Shown: positions 7,639 through 16,025, numbered from the stretch's first letter. The stretch: 47,865 nt of DNA from Skermanella stibiiresistens SB22 (GCF_000576635.1 NZ_AVFL01000040.1:1-47865); one strand, 5' to 3'. Notes: generated by a model not told the origin, from the sequence alone. Made by a program: numbers and translations.

Positions 7639-8517
7639 TCAGGCACTCCGCCGGGTGGAATCAGTCGTTGTCGCGGGCATCCGGGCCTTCAGCCAGTCGA
7701 TGCTCTCGGGGATGGCGAGGTGGGCGCGGTGGGACTCCCGCGACAGCTCGACGCAGACCAGCCGGTCGAAGCCGATCGCGTCCAGCGCCCGCAGGATCGC
7801 CGGGATATCCATGTCGCCTTGGCCGAAGGGAAGATGCTCGTGGACTCCCCGGCGCATGTCCTCGACCGCGACGGTGCCGAGATGCGCCGCGAACTCGCCC
7901 ACGGCGGCGGCGGGATCGCGCTCCCCCGTCACGAGGCAGTGGCCGGTGTCCAGCGCCAAGGCCAGAGGCGCCCCCGTCCGTTCCGCCACCTCGGCCTTGA
8001 GCCTCAGGTAGTCGTCGACCGTCTCGACCAGCATGCCGGGCTCCGGTTCCAGCGCCGCCGTGACGCCCTCCGCCGCCGCGGTTTCGGCGACGGCGGCGAC
8101 GCCCTCGACCAGCCACTTCCAGGCATCCCCGTGGTCGACACCAGGCTGGGGCACGCCGGCCCAGAAGGAGACCGCCTCCGCCTGACAGATCGCCGCGATG
8201 CGGACGCAGCGGTTGAGGAAATCGACGCGCCGCGCGCGCCCTTCCGCCGTCGGGTTCAGCAGCGTGGGCTCGTGCTTGACGCGGGGGTTGAGCAGGTAGC
8301 GCGCCCCCGTCTCGATCACGAGACCCAGGCCAAGCTCGCGCAGCCGGCGGGCCAGAGCCTCGGCCCTGCCCTCCAGGTCGGGCGCGAAGGGGTCGAAATG
8401 CTGGTGGTCCAGCGTCAAGGCCACGCCGTCGTAACCGCTGTCGGCGATCAGGGCGAGGGCGTCGTCCAGGCGGTGGTTGGCGGCGCCATTGGTGTTATAG
8501 GCGAAACGCAGGGGCAT
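7639..8517 (-). CDS. TIM-barrel sugar-phosphate isomerase/epimerase family protein
   Basis: A 292-residue AP-endonuclease-2/xylose-isomerase-like TIM barrel. Probable metal ligands are spaced as in the family: E in L-E-P-E-P-G, D and H in L-D-T-G-H-C, H in V-H-E-H-L-P-F-G-Q-G-D-M-D, and E in V-E-L-S-R-E-S-H-R. IolE, IolI and IolH of inositol metabolism belong to this superfamily, which fits an operon containing inositol-phosphate synthase and a Gfo/Idh enzyme. An isomerisation or epimerisation of a keto-cyclitol is a reasonable inference. A 39-nt gap separates it from the YcaO gene, the largest gap in the operon. Confidence 0.85.
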   Translation of the reverse strand: MPLRFAYNTNGAANHRLDDALALIADSGYDGVALTLDHQHFDPFAPDLEGRAEALARRLRELGLGLVIETGARYLLNPRVKHEPTLLNPTAEGRARRVDFLNRCVRIAAICQAEAVSFWAGVPQPGVDHGDAWKWLVEGVAAVAETAAAEGVTAALEPEPGMLVETVDDYLRLKAEVAERTGAPLALALDTGHCLVTGERDPAAAVGEFAAHLGTVAVEDMRRGVHEHLPFGQGDMDIPAILRALDAIGFDRLVCVELSRESHRAHLAIPESIDWLKARMPATTTDSTRRSA

Positions 8518-8556
8518 TCCCGGGCCTCTTGGCTTTATTGCTTTTCAGGGATCGGT

Positions 8557-10017
8557 TCAGGAATCGGCGCCTTCGAGCGCGAAGCGGACCGCGTGGCTTT
8601 CCGGCTCGCGGTAGAGCGGGTAGAGCCGTCCGACAATGCGGTCGACCGCGGCGGTGTCGAGCCAAGCCGGCCCGCCCAGACGCTCGACCGCCGCCGCCGT
8701 CAGCGGCACCGGCTGGGCACCCTCGGGAGGCGTCCCGATGCCAACCAGCGGGCTATCGCGTTCCATCAGGCGCCGGATGCCGCGCTCGCCGACCCGGTGA
8801 TAGCTCATGGTCTCGCATTCCAGTCCCGGAACGATCGCCTTGACCGCCGAGACGCCGCCGCCCGGCGGCGACAGGTCCAGGTACAGGATATCGAAGCCGG
8901 CTTGTCCCAGCGTGCCGGCGATCCGGTCCAGCCGCTCCGCCGGCGTGTCGCTGGGCGATGTCGGCAGGTCGGTGAAAGGCACGGTCGAGCGGCGCGACAG
9001 CACGCTGTCGGACAGCAGGCCCCGCAACTCGGCGGCCGGCATGTCGCACCAGGCGGCCATGGCCTTTACGGCGCGCGGTTCCTCCGCCGATGGATCGTGG
9101 CGGGCGCGGTAACGGTCGAGGTATCCATCGGGCGCGATCCGCGCCACCAGATCCAGCGGCCCGTGGGACATCGCCTTCCGCGACCGGCTGGAGCAGAACT
9201 CCAGCAGCGCCTTGTTCAGAGCCCGCTCGCGGTCGAGGTCGCAAGCCTCGCCACACGCGGTCTGCATGATTGGCACCGTCGAGCGGCCGTTCCGATCGGA
9301 TCCGACGACGTACAGGTTGACCAAGCCGAAGTCGGTCGCCGCCAGCTTGGCGATCACGTCGATGCCGAGCGCGTCCAGCCGCGACAGCAGGCCCCTGGTA
9401 TCCGGATCGGCCACACCGGTCAGGTCGATCACCCTGCCCTGGTCCATCGCCCGGAAACCGACGCAGTTGCCATCGCGCTGGAGCAGTTCGAGCAAGCCAT
9501 GGACCAAGGCGCGCTCGAAGCTATCGCCGGCCCCCAGTCCGTTGGTGATCGGCGTCGTCAGCGGCTCGACCCCGTCCAACTGCGAGCGGTAGCAGGCGGC
9601 GAACTCGTAGGGCACCAGCACCGGCTCGCCGGAGGGAAAGCGCCGGGCGGCGACCCAGGTCAGCGGCTTGTCCGGGGTGTAGTCGGACCCTGCCGGCAGG
9701 CACAGGGTCAGGGGATCGCAAACAGCGCCCGCTCCCCGCGCCGCGACCAGCTCGCGGTGGCTGCCGCGGACCCGCTCCAGTCCGCGCAGGACGGTGTCGG
9801 CCTGGACATTCTCGGTCAGCTCACCCAGCACGCCGACCAGCGCCTGTTCCGCCGTGGCGCCATAACCGAAGCTGTCGTACTGGGTGCCGTTCTCCTGGCG
9901 ATGGCAGGCGAACACGACGGGCACCCCGACGCGGTCCAGCCCTTCCACCGGAAAATGCTCCAACTCGCCCGGCGGCAGATTTGCGGTGTAGGCGTCGATG
10001 ATGGATGTCAAGCTCAT
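8557..10017 (-). CDS. YcaO-family protein (ATP-dependent backbone/amide-activating type)
   Basis: A 486-residue YcaO domain. Hallmarks are the ITNGLGAGDSFERALVHG segment running into L-L-E-L-L-Q-R-D (about residues 158-183) and the second ATP-site helix ERALNKALLEFCSSRSRKAM (about 260-280). Most studied YcaO proteins use ATP to activate an amide for azoline, thioamide or amidine formation in peptides. Here there is no partner E1/ocin-ThiF or TfuA gene, no precursor peptide in the operon, and no proline-rich P-x-P-x-P tail, which azoline-forming YcaOs usually carry. ATGA overlaps the stop of the upstream MBL gene, with GGAGG 8 nt before the ATG. The setting suggests a small-molecule substrate, which would be unusual. 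Confidence 0.88.
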   Translation of the reverse strand: MSLTSIIDAYTANLPPGELEHFPVEGLDRVGVPVVFACHRQENGTQYDSFGYGATAEQALVGVLGELTENVQADTVLRGLERVRGSHRELVAARGAGAVCDPLTLCLPAGSDYTPDKPLTWVAARRFPSGEPVLVPYEFAACYRSQLDGVEPLTTPITNGLGAGDSFERALVHGLLELLQRDGNCVGFRAMDQGRVIDLTGVADPDTRGLLSRLDALGIDVIAKLAATDFGLVNLYVVGSDRNGRSTVPIMQTACGEACDLDRERALNKALLEFCSSRSRKAMSHGPLDLVARIAPDGYLDRYRARHDPSAEEPRAVKAMAAWCDMPAAELRGLLSDSVLSRRSTVPFTDLPTSPSDTPAERLDRIAGTLGQAGFDILYLDLSPPGGGVSAVKAIVPGLECETMSYHRVGERGIRRLMERDSPLVGIGTPPEGAQPVPLTAAAVERLGGPAWLDTAAVDRIVGRLYPLYREPESHAVRFALEGADS

Positions 10018-10847
10018 GCCAGGACCTCCAGCGGAATCGGGTGGGTACTGGGCGGCCCCGCCAGCAGACGGTCGAACAGACCCAGCGCGTGGGCCCGCGT
10101 GATGCCCTCGGCGTGTTCGAACGGGGTCAGGACGTGGTCGAAATCCAGCTCCGCGAAGACCGCGCGGTAGCGGCGGATCTCGTCGTGGCTCAGCGGGATC
10201 TGATAGTGGAAGCCCTTGTGGCAGCTCAGCGCTACCGGCCCGCCGCGCTCGTCCAGATCCACCTTCAGGCAGTCGCCGCAGTACAGCGCCTTGGCGCGGG
10301 CGTCGTGGAGCACGGCATGGCCTTCGTAATGCCCCTGCGTCGCGATCATGGTAAGGCCCGGCGCCAGCGTGTGGATGTCGTCCGCCGGCCACGACACGCG
10401 GAAAGCCTTGGTGAAACGCAGGCCATCACGGTGGATCACCACCGTCGGCTCGAACCGCTCCGCCAATTGCCACAAGGCGCCGAAGCCATGGGGGTGGGAG
10501 GACGCCAGGGTGTGGATGCCGCCCAGACGCTCGATCTCGTCCAAGGCCTCCGGCGTGTAGAACGGGGCTCCCTCGAACGCGATATTGCCCTCGTCGCGCA
10601 GCAGCAGCCAACCGGTCGAGCCGAGGCCGAATGCCGGTTGGCAGGAAAATCCGATGACACCCGGCATCGCCTCGGCCCAGCGGGTCGTCACCGTGCCGGA
10701 CAGATCCTCGACCGTGCGGAAATCCCAGCCGTCGGGCGGCAGGGCGTTCCGGACATCCATGCAGACGGGGCAGGCGATTGGGCTTTGCCCGGCAAACCAG
10801 GGTTGCCAGAACCCGCAGTGGGAACAGGCATACTGGATCAGCGGCAT
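10014..10847 (-). CDS. Zinc-ribbon plus metallo-beta-lactamase-fold protein
   Basis: A 277-residue protein. An N-terminal four-cysteine knuckle (C8-S-H-C11 and C26-P-V-C29) precedes an MBL-like domain. The first metal motif, normally H-x-H-x-D-H, is here S-S-H-P-H-G-F-G (H118, H120), without the D-H pair. Later elements are present: G-H-Y-E-G-H (173-177) and Y-C-G-D-C (D192). A single-metal or altered site is therefore likely. The gene overlaps the Gfo/Idh gene by 10 nt and the YcaO gene by 4 nt. Hydrolase, lactonase or oxidoreductase activity are all possible; the substrate is presumably the operon's intermediate. Confidence 0.8.
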   Translation of the reverse strand: MPLIQYACSHCGFWQPWFAGQSPIACPVCMDVRNALPPDGWDFRTVEDLSGTVTTRWAEAMPGVIGFSCQPAFGLGSTGWLLLRDEGNIAFEGAPFYTPEALDEIERLGGIHTLASSHPHGFGALWQLAERFEPTVVIHRDGLRFTKAFRVSWPADDIHTLAPGLTMIATQGHYEGHAVLHDARAKALYCGDCLKVDLDERGGPVALSCHKGFHYQIPLSHDEIRRYRAVFAELDFDHVLTPFEHAEGITRAHALGLFDRLLAGPPSTHPIPLEVLA

Positions 10848-11809
10848 GATCGCTCCATCAAGGTGAACAGGCGCAGGTCGCGCTCGGCGGGATAGGGAAA
10901 GGGCTGGCCCGCCAGGATGGCGTCGCCGAACGCCTCGATCTGATTGAGGAAGGGGCTTCGCTCGATGTCCGGGACGGACAGATCAGTCCGGGATCCGGTG
11001 ACGGCGTCGATCAGTGTCAGGGTACCGCCGGGCGTCTGGCCCATGGTGTCGGTGGCGATCACCATGGCCTTGGTCCCGACCAGCTCCAGCGTCCGGCGCG
11101 GTAAGGCGTCGGGACAGTTGTAGCCGACCTGGATGGTGCCCAACGCGCCATCCTGGAACCGCCCGGTCAGGACGGCGCCGTCATCCACCGGATAGTCGTG
11201 GACACGGCGCTGGACCAACGCGTGAAGGTCGGTCCAGGGACTGCCGAGCAAGACCTCCAGCAGGTCGATGCCGTGAGGCGCCAAATCCCACAGCGCGCCG
11301 CCACCCGCCCGCTTCGGATCCACCCGCCAATTGTCCGCCGCCCAATCCGGTGGCAGCCAGCAGGCGTAGAAGATGCGGGCTTGGGTCACGGTCCCCAAGA
11401 AGCCTCCAGCCACCAGCGCGCGGAGGTGCGTGTGCGCGCCATGGAACCGCTGGTCGAAGGCGATGCCCAGCGTGACGCCGGCATCGGCGCAGGCCGCGAC
11501 CATGACCGCCGCGTCCTCCGACTTGGTCGCCATGGGCTTCTCGCACAACACATGCTTGCCCGCCGCCGCGCAGGCCGAGACCACCGGTGAATGCTGGTCG
11601 TTCGGAGTCGCGACATAGACCGCCTCCACGGCGGGATCGGCCAGGACGGCCGCCAAATCGGACGTTCCCAGGTCACCCAGACCCGAGGGATCCCGGTCGC
11701 ACAGGGCGACGATCCGGCCATTGCGGGCTTCGTGGATCGCGGGGATCACGTGGTCGCGCGCGACCCAGCCGCACCCGACCACCGCCCAGCCCAAGGTCCT
11801 GTCGATCAT
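10838..11809 (-). CDS. Gfo/Idh/MocA-family NAD(P)-dependent oxidoreductase
   Basis: A 323-residue protein. The dinucleotide-binding loop V-V-G-C-G-W-V-A is near residue 10, and the family catalytic motif C-E-K-P-M-A is near residue 90. A following D-L-A-P-H-G-I-D-L-L-E segment also fits the family. The ATG at 11809 is preferred over the one at 11815: it overlaps the methyltransferase stop as TGATG, and GGAG is then 8 nt away instead of 2. Family members include IolG (inositol dehydrogenase) and cyclitol/sugar oxidoreductases of aminoglycoside pathways. With inositol-phosphate synthase in the operon, oxidation of an inositol hydroxyl to an inosose is a plausible role. Confidence 0.88.
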   Translation of the reverse strand: MIDRTLGWAVVGCGWVARDHVIPAIHEARNGRIVALCDRDPSGLGDLGTSDLAAVLADPAVEAVYVATPNDQHSPVVSACAAAGKHVLCEKPMATKSEDAAVMVAACADAGVTLGIAFDQRFHGAHTHLRALVAGGFLGTVTQARIFYACWLPPDWAADNWRVDPKRAGGGALWDLAPHGIDLLEVLLGSPWTDLHALVQRRVHDYPVDDGAVLTGRFQDGALGTIQVGYNCPDALPRRTLELVGTKAMVIATDTMGQTPGGTLTLIDAVTGSRTDLSVPDIERSPFLNQIEAFGDAILAGQPFPYPAERDLRLFTLMERSCR

Positions 11810-12963
11810 CACCATCGCTCCGGCAGGTCGAGCAGGATGCGACGGCGCGCCAGATCGTCGACGGCGGCGGTTCCCGCGACCGCCTCGTCCAGCCCACCGG
11901 GCGGCACCGGCGCGTCGAGATATGTGGCCGCCGCGTATTCCCGCGCGAAGGCGGGCGTCGGCCAAGCCGGGCGCAGGCGATCGCCCAGTCGCTCCAGCAG
12001 GGGATTGGGGCGGAGCGGCGTGCCGGGTTTCGGCGTCCGCAGGTCGATCGGCACCGTCCGGCTCCCGCTCCAGACCAGCGAGACCGCCTCGACCACCGCC
12101 AGTTCGTCCGCCGTCCGCGATGGCGCCGCGCCGGCGGCGAGTTCCGCGTCGTCATGGAGGCGGCAGCCGGGAAACAGCGCCGCGTATTCCTCGGGCGTGC
12201 GGGGCCGCCCGGCGATGCCATGCTCGAACCGGATGTTGTGGGCGTGCCCGATCAGGATCGATCCGGCGGCGCCCACGGCCTCCATCAGGCTCAAGGCGAT
12301 GCGCTCCTGTTCCGGCATGAAGTAGAAGGCGTCGTGGCAGAGGATCGTCGTCCCCTCCGGCAACGCGATGGGGATGCCCGCCGTGACATCGGCGCAGACC
12401 AAGGGAGCGTCGGGCAGCAGGAAAGTCCTCGCCAGCCAGAGCTTGGCGAATACGACATCGATGCCGGCCACCGCCGTTCCGCGCCTATCCAGGTCGCGCA
12501 GGATCTGGCCGATGCCGCAGGCGATCTCCAGCACCAGCGGCGGATCGGTCCAGTGGCTTTCCAGCAATCCGAGGGCGGACAGGAAGGTGGGCGCCGACCA
12601 GCGGTGGGCGAAGTAGTGCGCGACCGGCCCGAAATTCAGCGCCGCCATGGCGTCGCGCAGGGTCAGCCGGTCGATTGAGCCGACCAGGGCGGCGGCTTGG
12701 GCGAGCGACGGCGGGGCGATGCGCGCCCAATCGTCCTGATCGCGCAGCAGCAACGCCAAGGCCAGCGGCTCGTCACCGCGATCGACGGCGTCCAGGGCGG
12801 CGAGTCGCAACTCGTCCCGCCCGGTGCGGAGGAACGGTATCCCGGCCACGACCGGCCACCGCTCCTCCCCATCGGTCAGGGAACCCGGCCCATCGGGCGC
12901 CAGGACAAGCCCGGTCGTCGGGCTCGTCAAAGTCAAACCCGCCACGGGGAAAACCGTCGTCAC
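11809..12963 (-). CDS. SAM-dependent methyltransferase with Trm112-like N-terminus
   Basis: A 384-residue protein. The first ~48 residues resemble a Trm112 domain without the cysteines (L-T-S-P-T-T-G... then W-P-V-V-A-G-I-P-F-L-R). A helical linker follows, then a class I methyltransferase domain with motif I V-L-E-I-A-C-G-I-G-Q at 144-153 and an acidic residue at the end of strand 2 (A-G-I-D). The GTG start at 12963 overlaps the HD-gene stop as GTGA. An O- or N-methylation of the cyclitol product is inferred from context only. Confidence 0.82.
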   Translation of the reverse strand: MTTVFPVAGLTLTSPTTGLVLAPDGPGSLTDGEERWPVVAGIPFLRTGRDELRLAALDAVDRGDEPLALALLLRDQDDWARIAPPSLAQAAALVGSIDRLTLRDAMAALNFGPVAHYFAHRWSAPTFLSALGLLESHWTDPPLVLEIACGIGQILRDLDRRGTAVAGIDVVFAKLWLARTFLLPDAPLVCADVTAGIPIALPEGTTILCHDAFYFMPEQERIALSLMEAVGAAGSILIGHAHNIRFEHGIAGRPRTPEEYAALFPGCRLHDDAELAAGAAPSRTADELAVVEAVSLVWSGSRTVPIDLRTPKPGTPLRPNPLLERLGDRLRPAWPTPAFAREYAAATYLDAPVPPGGLDEAVAGTAAVDDLARRRILLDLPERW

Positions 12964-13856
12964 CGCGTCAGTCCCACCGCGCGCAACACGCCGGACTGGA
13001 ACTCCAGCAGGGGTCCCTCGTGGACCAGTTCCATCTCCTCCAGCGCGTGGCGCAGTTCGAAGCTGGCGGCCCGCGCGTAATGATCCATCTGCAGGACCCG
13101 ATCGATCACATCGGCCGTGTGGAAGGCCTTGGCTTCCGGCGACGCGGCGTCGGGCAGCAAGGCCCGCGCGTGACCGCACGCCGTCACCAGATGATCCGGC
13201 AGGGTGGCGGTCACCTCGGCCGTCAGCTTGCGCATGATCGGTTCCAAATGATCGCCCAGCAGCACCTCCCCCGCGAAACCGCTGTCGGGCAGGATGGCGT
13301 TGTGGAAGTGATGGCAAAGCCCCGCCAGGAACGGGAAGGTCGGATCGGCGCCATAGGCCGGGCTGACCAGTACCGCCGACACCGCCGTGATGAAGCAGTG
13401 GTCGGCGTGGCTTTCCGGCGGCTCCAGCATCAGCCGGGGATATCCCGGCCGGGTGGCGCCCGCCCGGGGCTGGCGCTCCAGGTCGTCGGCGAAGGCCGGG
13501 GGCTGGGCGGCGGCGGCATCGTACTCCGCGAGATGGCCCCGCAGGCCAGCCGTCAGCATCGGATCCAAACACCCCGCGACGGCGTCGAAACCGGCGCGGA
13601 GCACGTCGGTCGCGGCCTCGTCGTCAAGCCCGGACCGCACCAGCATGGCACGGTCGATGCCGCCCAGCCGGGCGGCGGCCACCGCCAACGCCGTTTCCCG
13701 GAGCGCCACGGTGGTGGGGGAATCCCCCGCCACCAGGCGCGCCCAGGCCCGTTTGAAGCCACGGGCGGCCAAGGTCCCGTCGAAGCTGGCCGCGCGGACC
13801 CGCTTCAGGTCGTTGACCTCCCGCAGCAGCGGGATCAGGGAGCCGTCAACCGACAT
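12960..13856 (-). CDS. HD-like metal-dependent protein (putative phosphohydrolase or oxygenase)
   Basis: A 298-residue mostly helical protein. Clustered histidines look like an HD-superfamily metal site: E-S-H-A-D-H-C (H150, H153), C-H-H-F-H-N-A (H182, H183, H185), D191 and G-D-H (D202, H203). The classical H-D doublet is replaced by H-N, so assignment to the HD superfamily is tentative. Two roles would fit the operon. One is dephosphorylation of inositol phosphate, since no IMPase gene is present. The other is a diiron oxygenase role like MIOX or PhnZ. It overlaps the synthase gene by 11 nt and the methyltransferase gene by 4 nt. Confidence 0.6.
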   Translation of the reverse strand: MSVDGSLIPLLREVNDLKRVRAASFDGTLAARGFKRAWARLVAGDSPTTVALRETALAVAAARLGGIDRAMLVRSGLDDEAATDVLRAGFDAVAGCLDPMLTAGLRGHLAEYDAAAAQPPAFADDLERQPRAGATRPGYPRLMLEPPESHADHCFITAVSAVLVSPAYGADPTFPFLAGLCHHFHNAILPDSGFAGEVLLGDHLEPIMRKLTAEVTATLPDHLVTACGHARALLPDAASPEAKAFHTADVIDRVLQMDHYARAASFELRHALEEMELVHEGPLLEFQSGVLRAVGLTR

Positions 13857-15126
13857 CGGCGAGGCTCGCCGCGGCCGCCTTCAGGGACTGCCCGGCACGG
13901 TCGCCGACGCTGTCCGACGCCTTCGAGCCGCCCGCCGCCCCATTCTCTAGCCAAGCGCGGAACCGGCGCTCCTGCTCCGGCCAAGCGTGCTCGGGCTCGG
14001 CTCCATTGGTCATCAGCGGCGCCTTGAAGAAAACGCCCAATTCCTCCAGCACGCCGCCCTGCCCGCGCTGCCGCGCGAGATCCAGGCAGCGCGCGATCTC
14101 GATCACCAGCGGCGCCGCCAGGATCGAATCCTTGCATAGGAAGTTGATCTTCATCTGCATCCGGTGACCGAGGAACCCGGTGAAGTCGATGTTGTCCCAG
14201 GCCTCCTTGTCGTCGCCGCGCGGCGGGTAATAGTGGATGAAGACCTTGTGGTTCTCGACCTTGTACCCAAGGATGCTGTCGAGCACCGATCCCTTGGTGT
14301 CGAGCTTCGACGCGAGCGAATCCGGATCGTCGAGCGCCAGCCCGTCCCGGTTGCCCAGGATGTTGGTCGAGTACCAGCCATCGACCTTGAGCGCGCGCCC
14401 CCGCAGAGCCGGGGCGATCACGGTCTTGACCAGGGTCTGCCCCGTCTTGCCGTCCTTGCCGGCGATCGGCACGCCGCGCCGCCGCGCCAGCTCCTTCAAG
14501 GCCGGAATGTCGGACGAGACGCTGGGCGTGAAGTTGCCGTAAGGAATGCCGCTGGTGATCGCGGCGTAGGCGTAGAGCATCGCCGGGCCGATCTCGGCAT
14601 CGTCGGCGTCGAGCGCCATCTCGAACGCTTCCGGCGTCGCGAACTGCGGCAACGTCACGTCCACCAGCCGCTCGGTCGAGGCGAGGTGGACGACGACCAG
14701 ACTGTCCAGGCCGCCCTCGTCCTTGAAGCGCCTTAGATCGTCCTTCAGGCTGTCGATCTGGTCCCGCATCGAGGTCAGGTTCGCCCCTTCGCGGCCCGCG
14801 ACGTTGCGGCAGAATTTGATGTTGCCGATCGCCGGCCACGGCCGCACGGATTCCAGTTCGGTCCGCACCAGATCGAGTTCCGCGGGCGCCAGGACGCCAT
14901 GCTGTCTGACGGCGGAGGCGAGATCGTCCGGATACAGGTCCCAGCCCGCCAACTTGATGTTCTTGTAGTCCGCCAGCCCGGCGGTGGTGGCGTCGGCCAG
15001 CGGCAGACCCGACAGATCGACGGCACCGCGACGGATCATCTCCAGTCCAGCCGCGACCGTCGTCGCGACGGCTCCACCCAAACCGACTATTGCGACGCCA
15101 AGGCGGCGCGCGGGCAACTCGCTCAT
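13846..15126 (-). CDS. Inositol-3-phosphate (myo-inositol-1-phosphate) synthase
   Basis: A 426-residue NAD-dependent isomerase that cyclises glucose 6-phosphate to inositol phosphate. The NAD-binding stretch V-A-I-V-G-L-G-G-A-V-A-T is at residues 11-22. The most diagnostic segments are A-G-K-D-G-K-T-G-Q-T-L-V-K, L-K-V-D-G-W-Y-S-T-N-I-L-G-N-R-D-G and the M-K-I-N-F-L-C-K-D-S segment. GGAGG lies 4 nt before the ATG. It is the first gene of the nine-gene minus-strand operon and so supplies the committed cyclitol precursor. The C-terminal ~40 residues are Ala/Gly-rich. Confidence 0.93.
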   Translation of the reverse strand: MSELPARRLGVAIVGLGGAVATTVAAGLEMIRRGAVDLSGLPLADATTAGLADYKNIKLAGWDLYPDDLASAVRQHGVLAPAELDLVRTELESVRPWPAIGNIKFCRNVAGREGANLTSMRDQIDSLKDDLRRFKDEGGLDSLVVVHLASTERLVDVTLPQFATPEAFEMALDADDAEIGPAMLYAYAAITSGIPYGNFTPSVSSDIPALKELARRRGVPIAGKDGKTGQTLVKTVIAPALRGRALKVDGWYSTNILGNRDGLALDDPDSLASKLDTKGSVLDSILGYKVENHKVFIHYYPPRGDDKEAWDNIDFTGFLGHRMQMKINFLCKDSILAAPLVIEIARCLDLARQRGQGGVLEELGVFFKAPLMTNGAEPEHAWPEQERRFRAWLENGAAGGSKASDSVGDRAGQSLKAAAASLADVG

Positions 15127-15356
15127 GAATCCTCCGGAATATCGTCGGGCGTTGAATGCGCCGACGGGGAAACTCGTAACTGTGGGTACGGAGGATGGAA
15201 GGCGGATCCAACCGGGACACTCGCCAATCGGCGAGAACTCCTATTCATAGGGATTACCCAGTCGTTCAGATCGATAAGAGCTTTATTTTGTGGAATGAGA
15301 GCTGTTTGAAATCCATTACTGCTCCATGTCGGAAACAACTAAAATAATAACGACAA
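15127..15356. promoter_or_regulatory. Divergent promoter region between the cyclitol operon and the UDG-family gene
   Basis: This 230-nt region is AT-richer than its flanks, lies between divergent genes and must drive the nine-gene operon. It contains the short inverted repeat CCTAT-TC-ATAGG (15240-15251), a possible operator. No convincing -35/-10 pair could be fixed, and no small precursor-peptide gene is visible. Confidence 0.4.
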
Positions 15357-16025
15357 TTGTCCAGCTTGATCCCCACGCTGAAATCGCTGCGCGATCCCGT
15401 TGAAGTGACACGCCGCCGCGGCTTGATCGATGGCGCCCACGTGGCGCCACTGGTCCTGTACGCCCGAGATCTGGCCGAGCGGGTCGGCAGCGCCGTTCCA
15501 CTGGCCGATCCGCTCGACGGCGGGGCCGAAGCGCGGATGCTGATCCTTCTGGAAACCCCTGGGCCGAGGATGCTCGGCACCGGCTTCGTCTCCCGCGACA
15601 ACCCGACGGGCACGGCGGCCAACCTGTTCCGTTTCTTGGAGCAAGCGGGAATTCCCCGTTTGGAAACCGTGATCTGGAACATCGTGCCCTGGACGATCCA
15701 GGTGCCCGGCATGCCCAACCGCAATCCATCCAGGCTCGATGTCGCCCACGGCTTGCGCCACCTACCGGCATTTCTCGACCTGCTGCCGCGGCTGGAGCTG
15801 GCGGTGACCGCCGGCCGCAAGGCGGAGGCGGCGATGCCGCTGCTGGAGGAGCGGCGGGTCCCCTCCCTCGCCATGCCTCATCCAAGCCCGACCTATGTCT
15901 GCACCAGCCCGGATGTACCTCGCCGGATCGCCGCCTGCCTGGCCCAGGCGGCCGAACGGCTGGCCGCCCCTAGGCTCACCGAGCGATTGGACATCACCAG
16001 GAGTAGCGCCATGTCTCGGTCATGA
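15357..16025 (+). CDS. Uracil-DNA glycosylase superfamily protein
   Basis: A 222-residue protein. Family elements are L-L-E-T-P-G-P followed by S-R-D-N-P-T-G-T-A-A-N-L-F-R-F, the strand W-N-I-V-P-W, and H-P-S-P-T-Y-V near the C-terminus (the H-P-S loop of UDG-like enzymes). The likely role is base-excision repair or a related nucleic-acid function. The TTG start is the first codon after an in-frame TAA and has only a weak ribosome site; a GTG about 16 codons later is an alternative. Its 3' end overlaps the convergent glucan gene by 32 nt. Confidence 0.75.
   Translation: MSSLIPTLKSLRDPVEVTRRRGLIDGAHVAPLVLYARDLAERVGSAVPLADPLDGGAEARMLILLETPGPRMLGTGFVSRDNPTGTAANLFRFLEQAGIPRLETVIWNIVPWTIQVPGMPNRNPSRLDVAHGLRHLPAFLDLLPRLELAVTAGRKAEAAMPLLEERRVPSLAMPHPSPTYVCTSPDVPRRIAACLAQAAERLAAPRLTERLDITRSSAMSRS

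Noticed and set aside
7405-10170. 921-codon plus-strand open frame opposite the biosynthetic operon
   Set aside because: Arg/Gln/Gly-rich translation without recognisable domains, exactly opposite well-supported genes; a shadow of high G+C coding DNA.
5585-15126. Operon as a complete mycothiol pathway
   Set aside because: GT4, PIG-L and inositol-phosphate synthase fit, but no cysteine ligase (MshC) or acetyltransferase (MshD) is present, and YcaO, Gfo/Idh and isomerase are not part of it.
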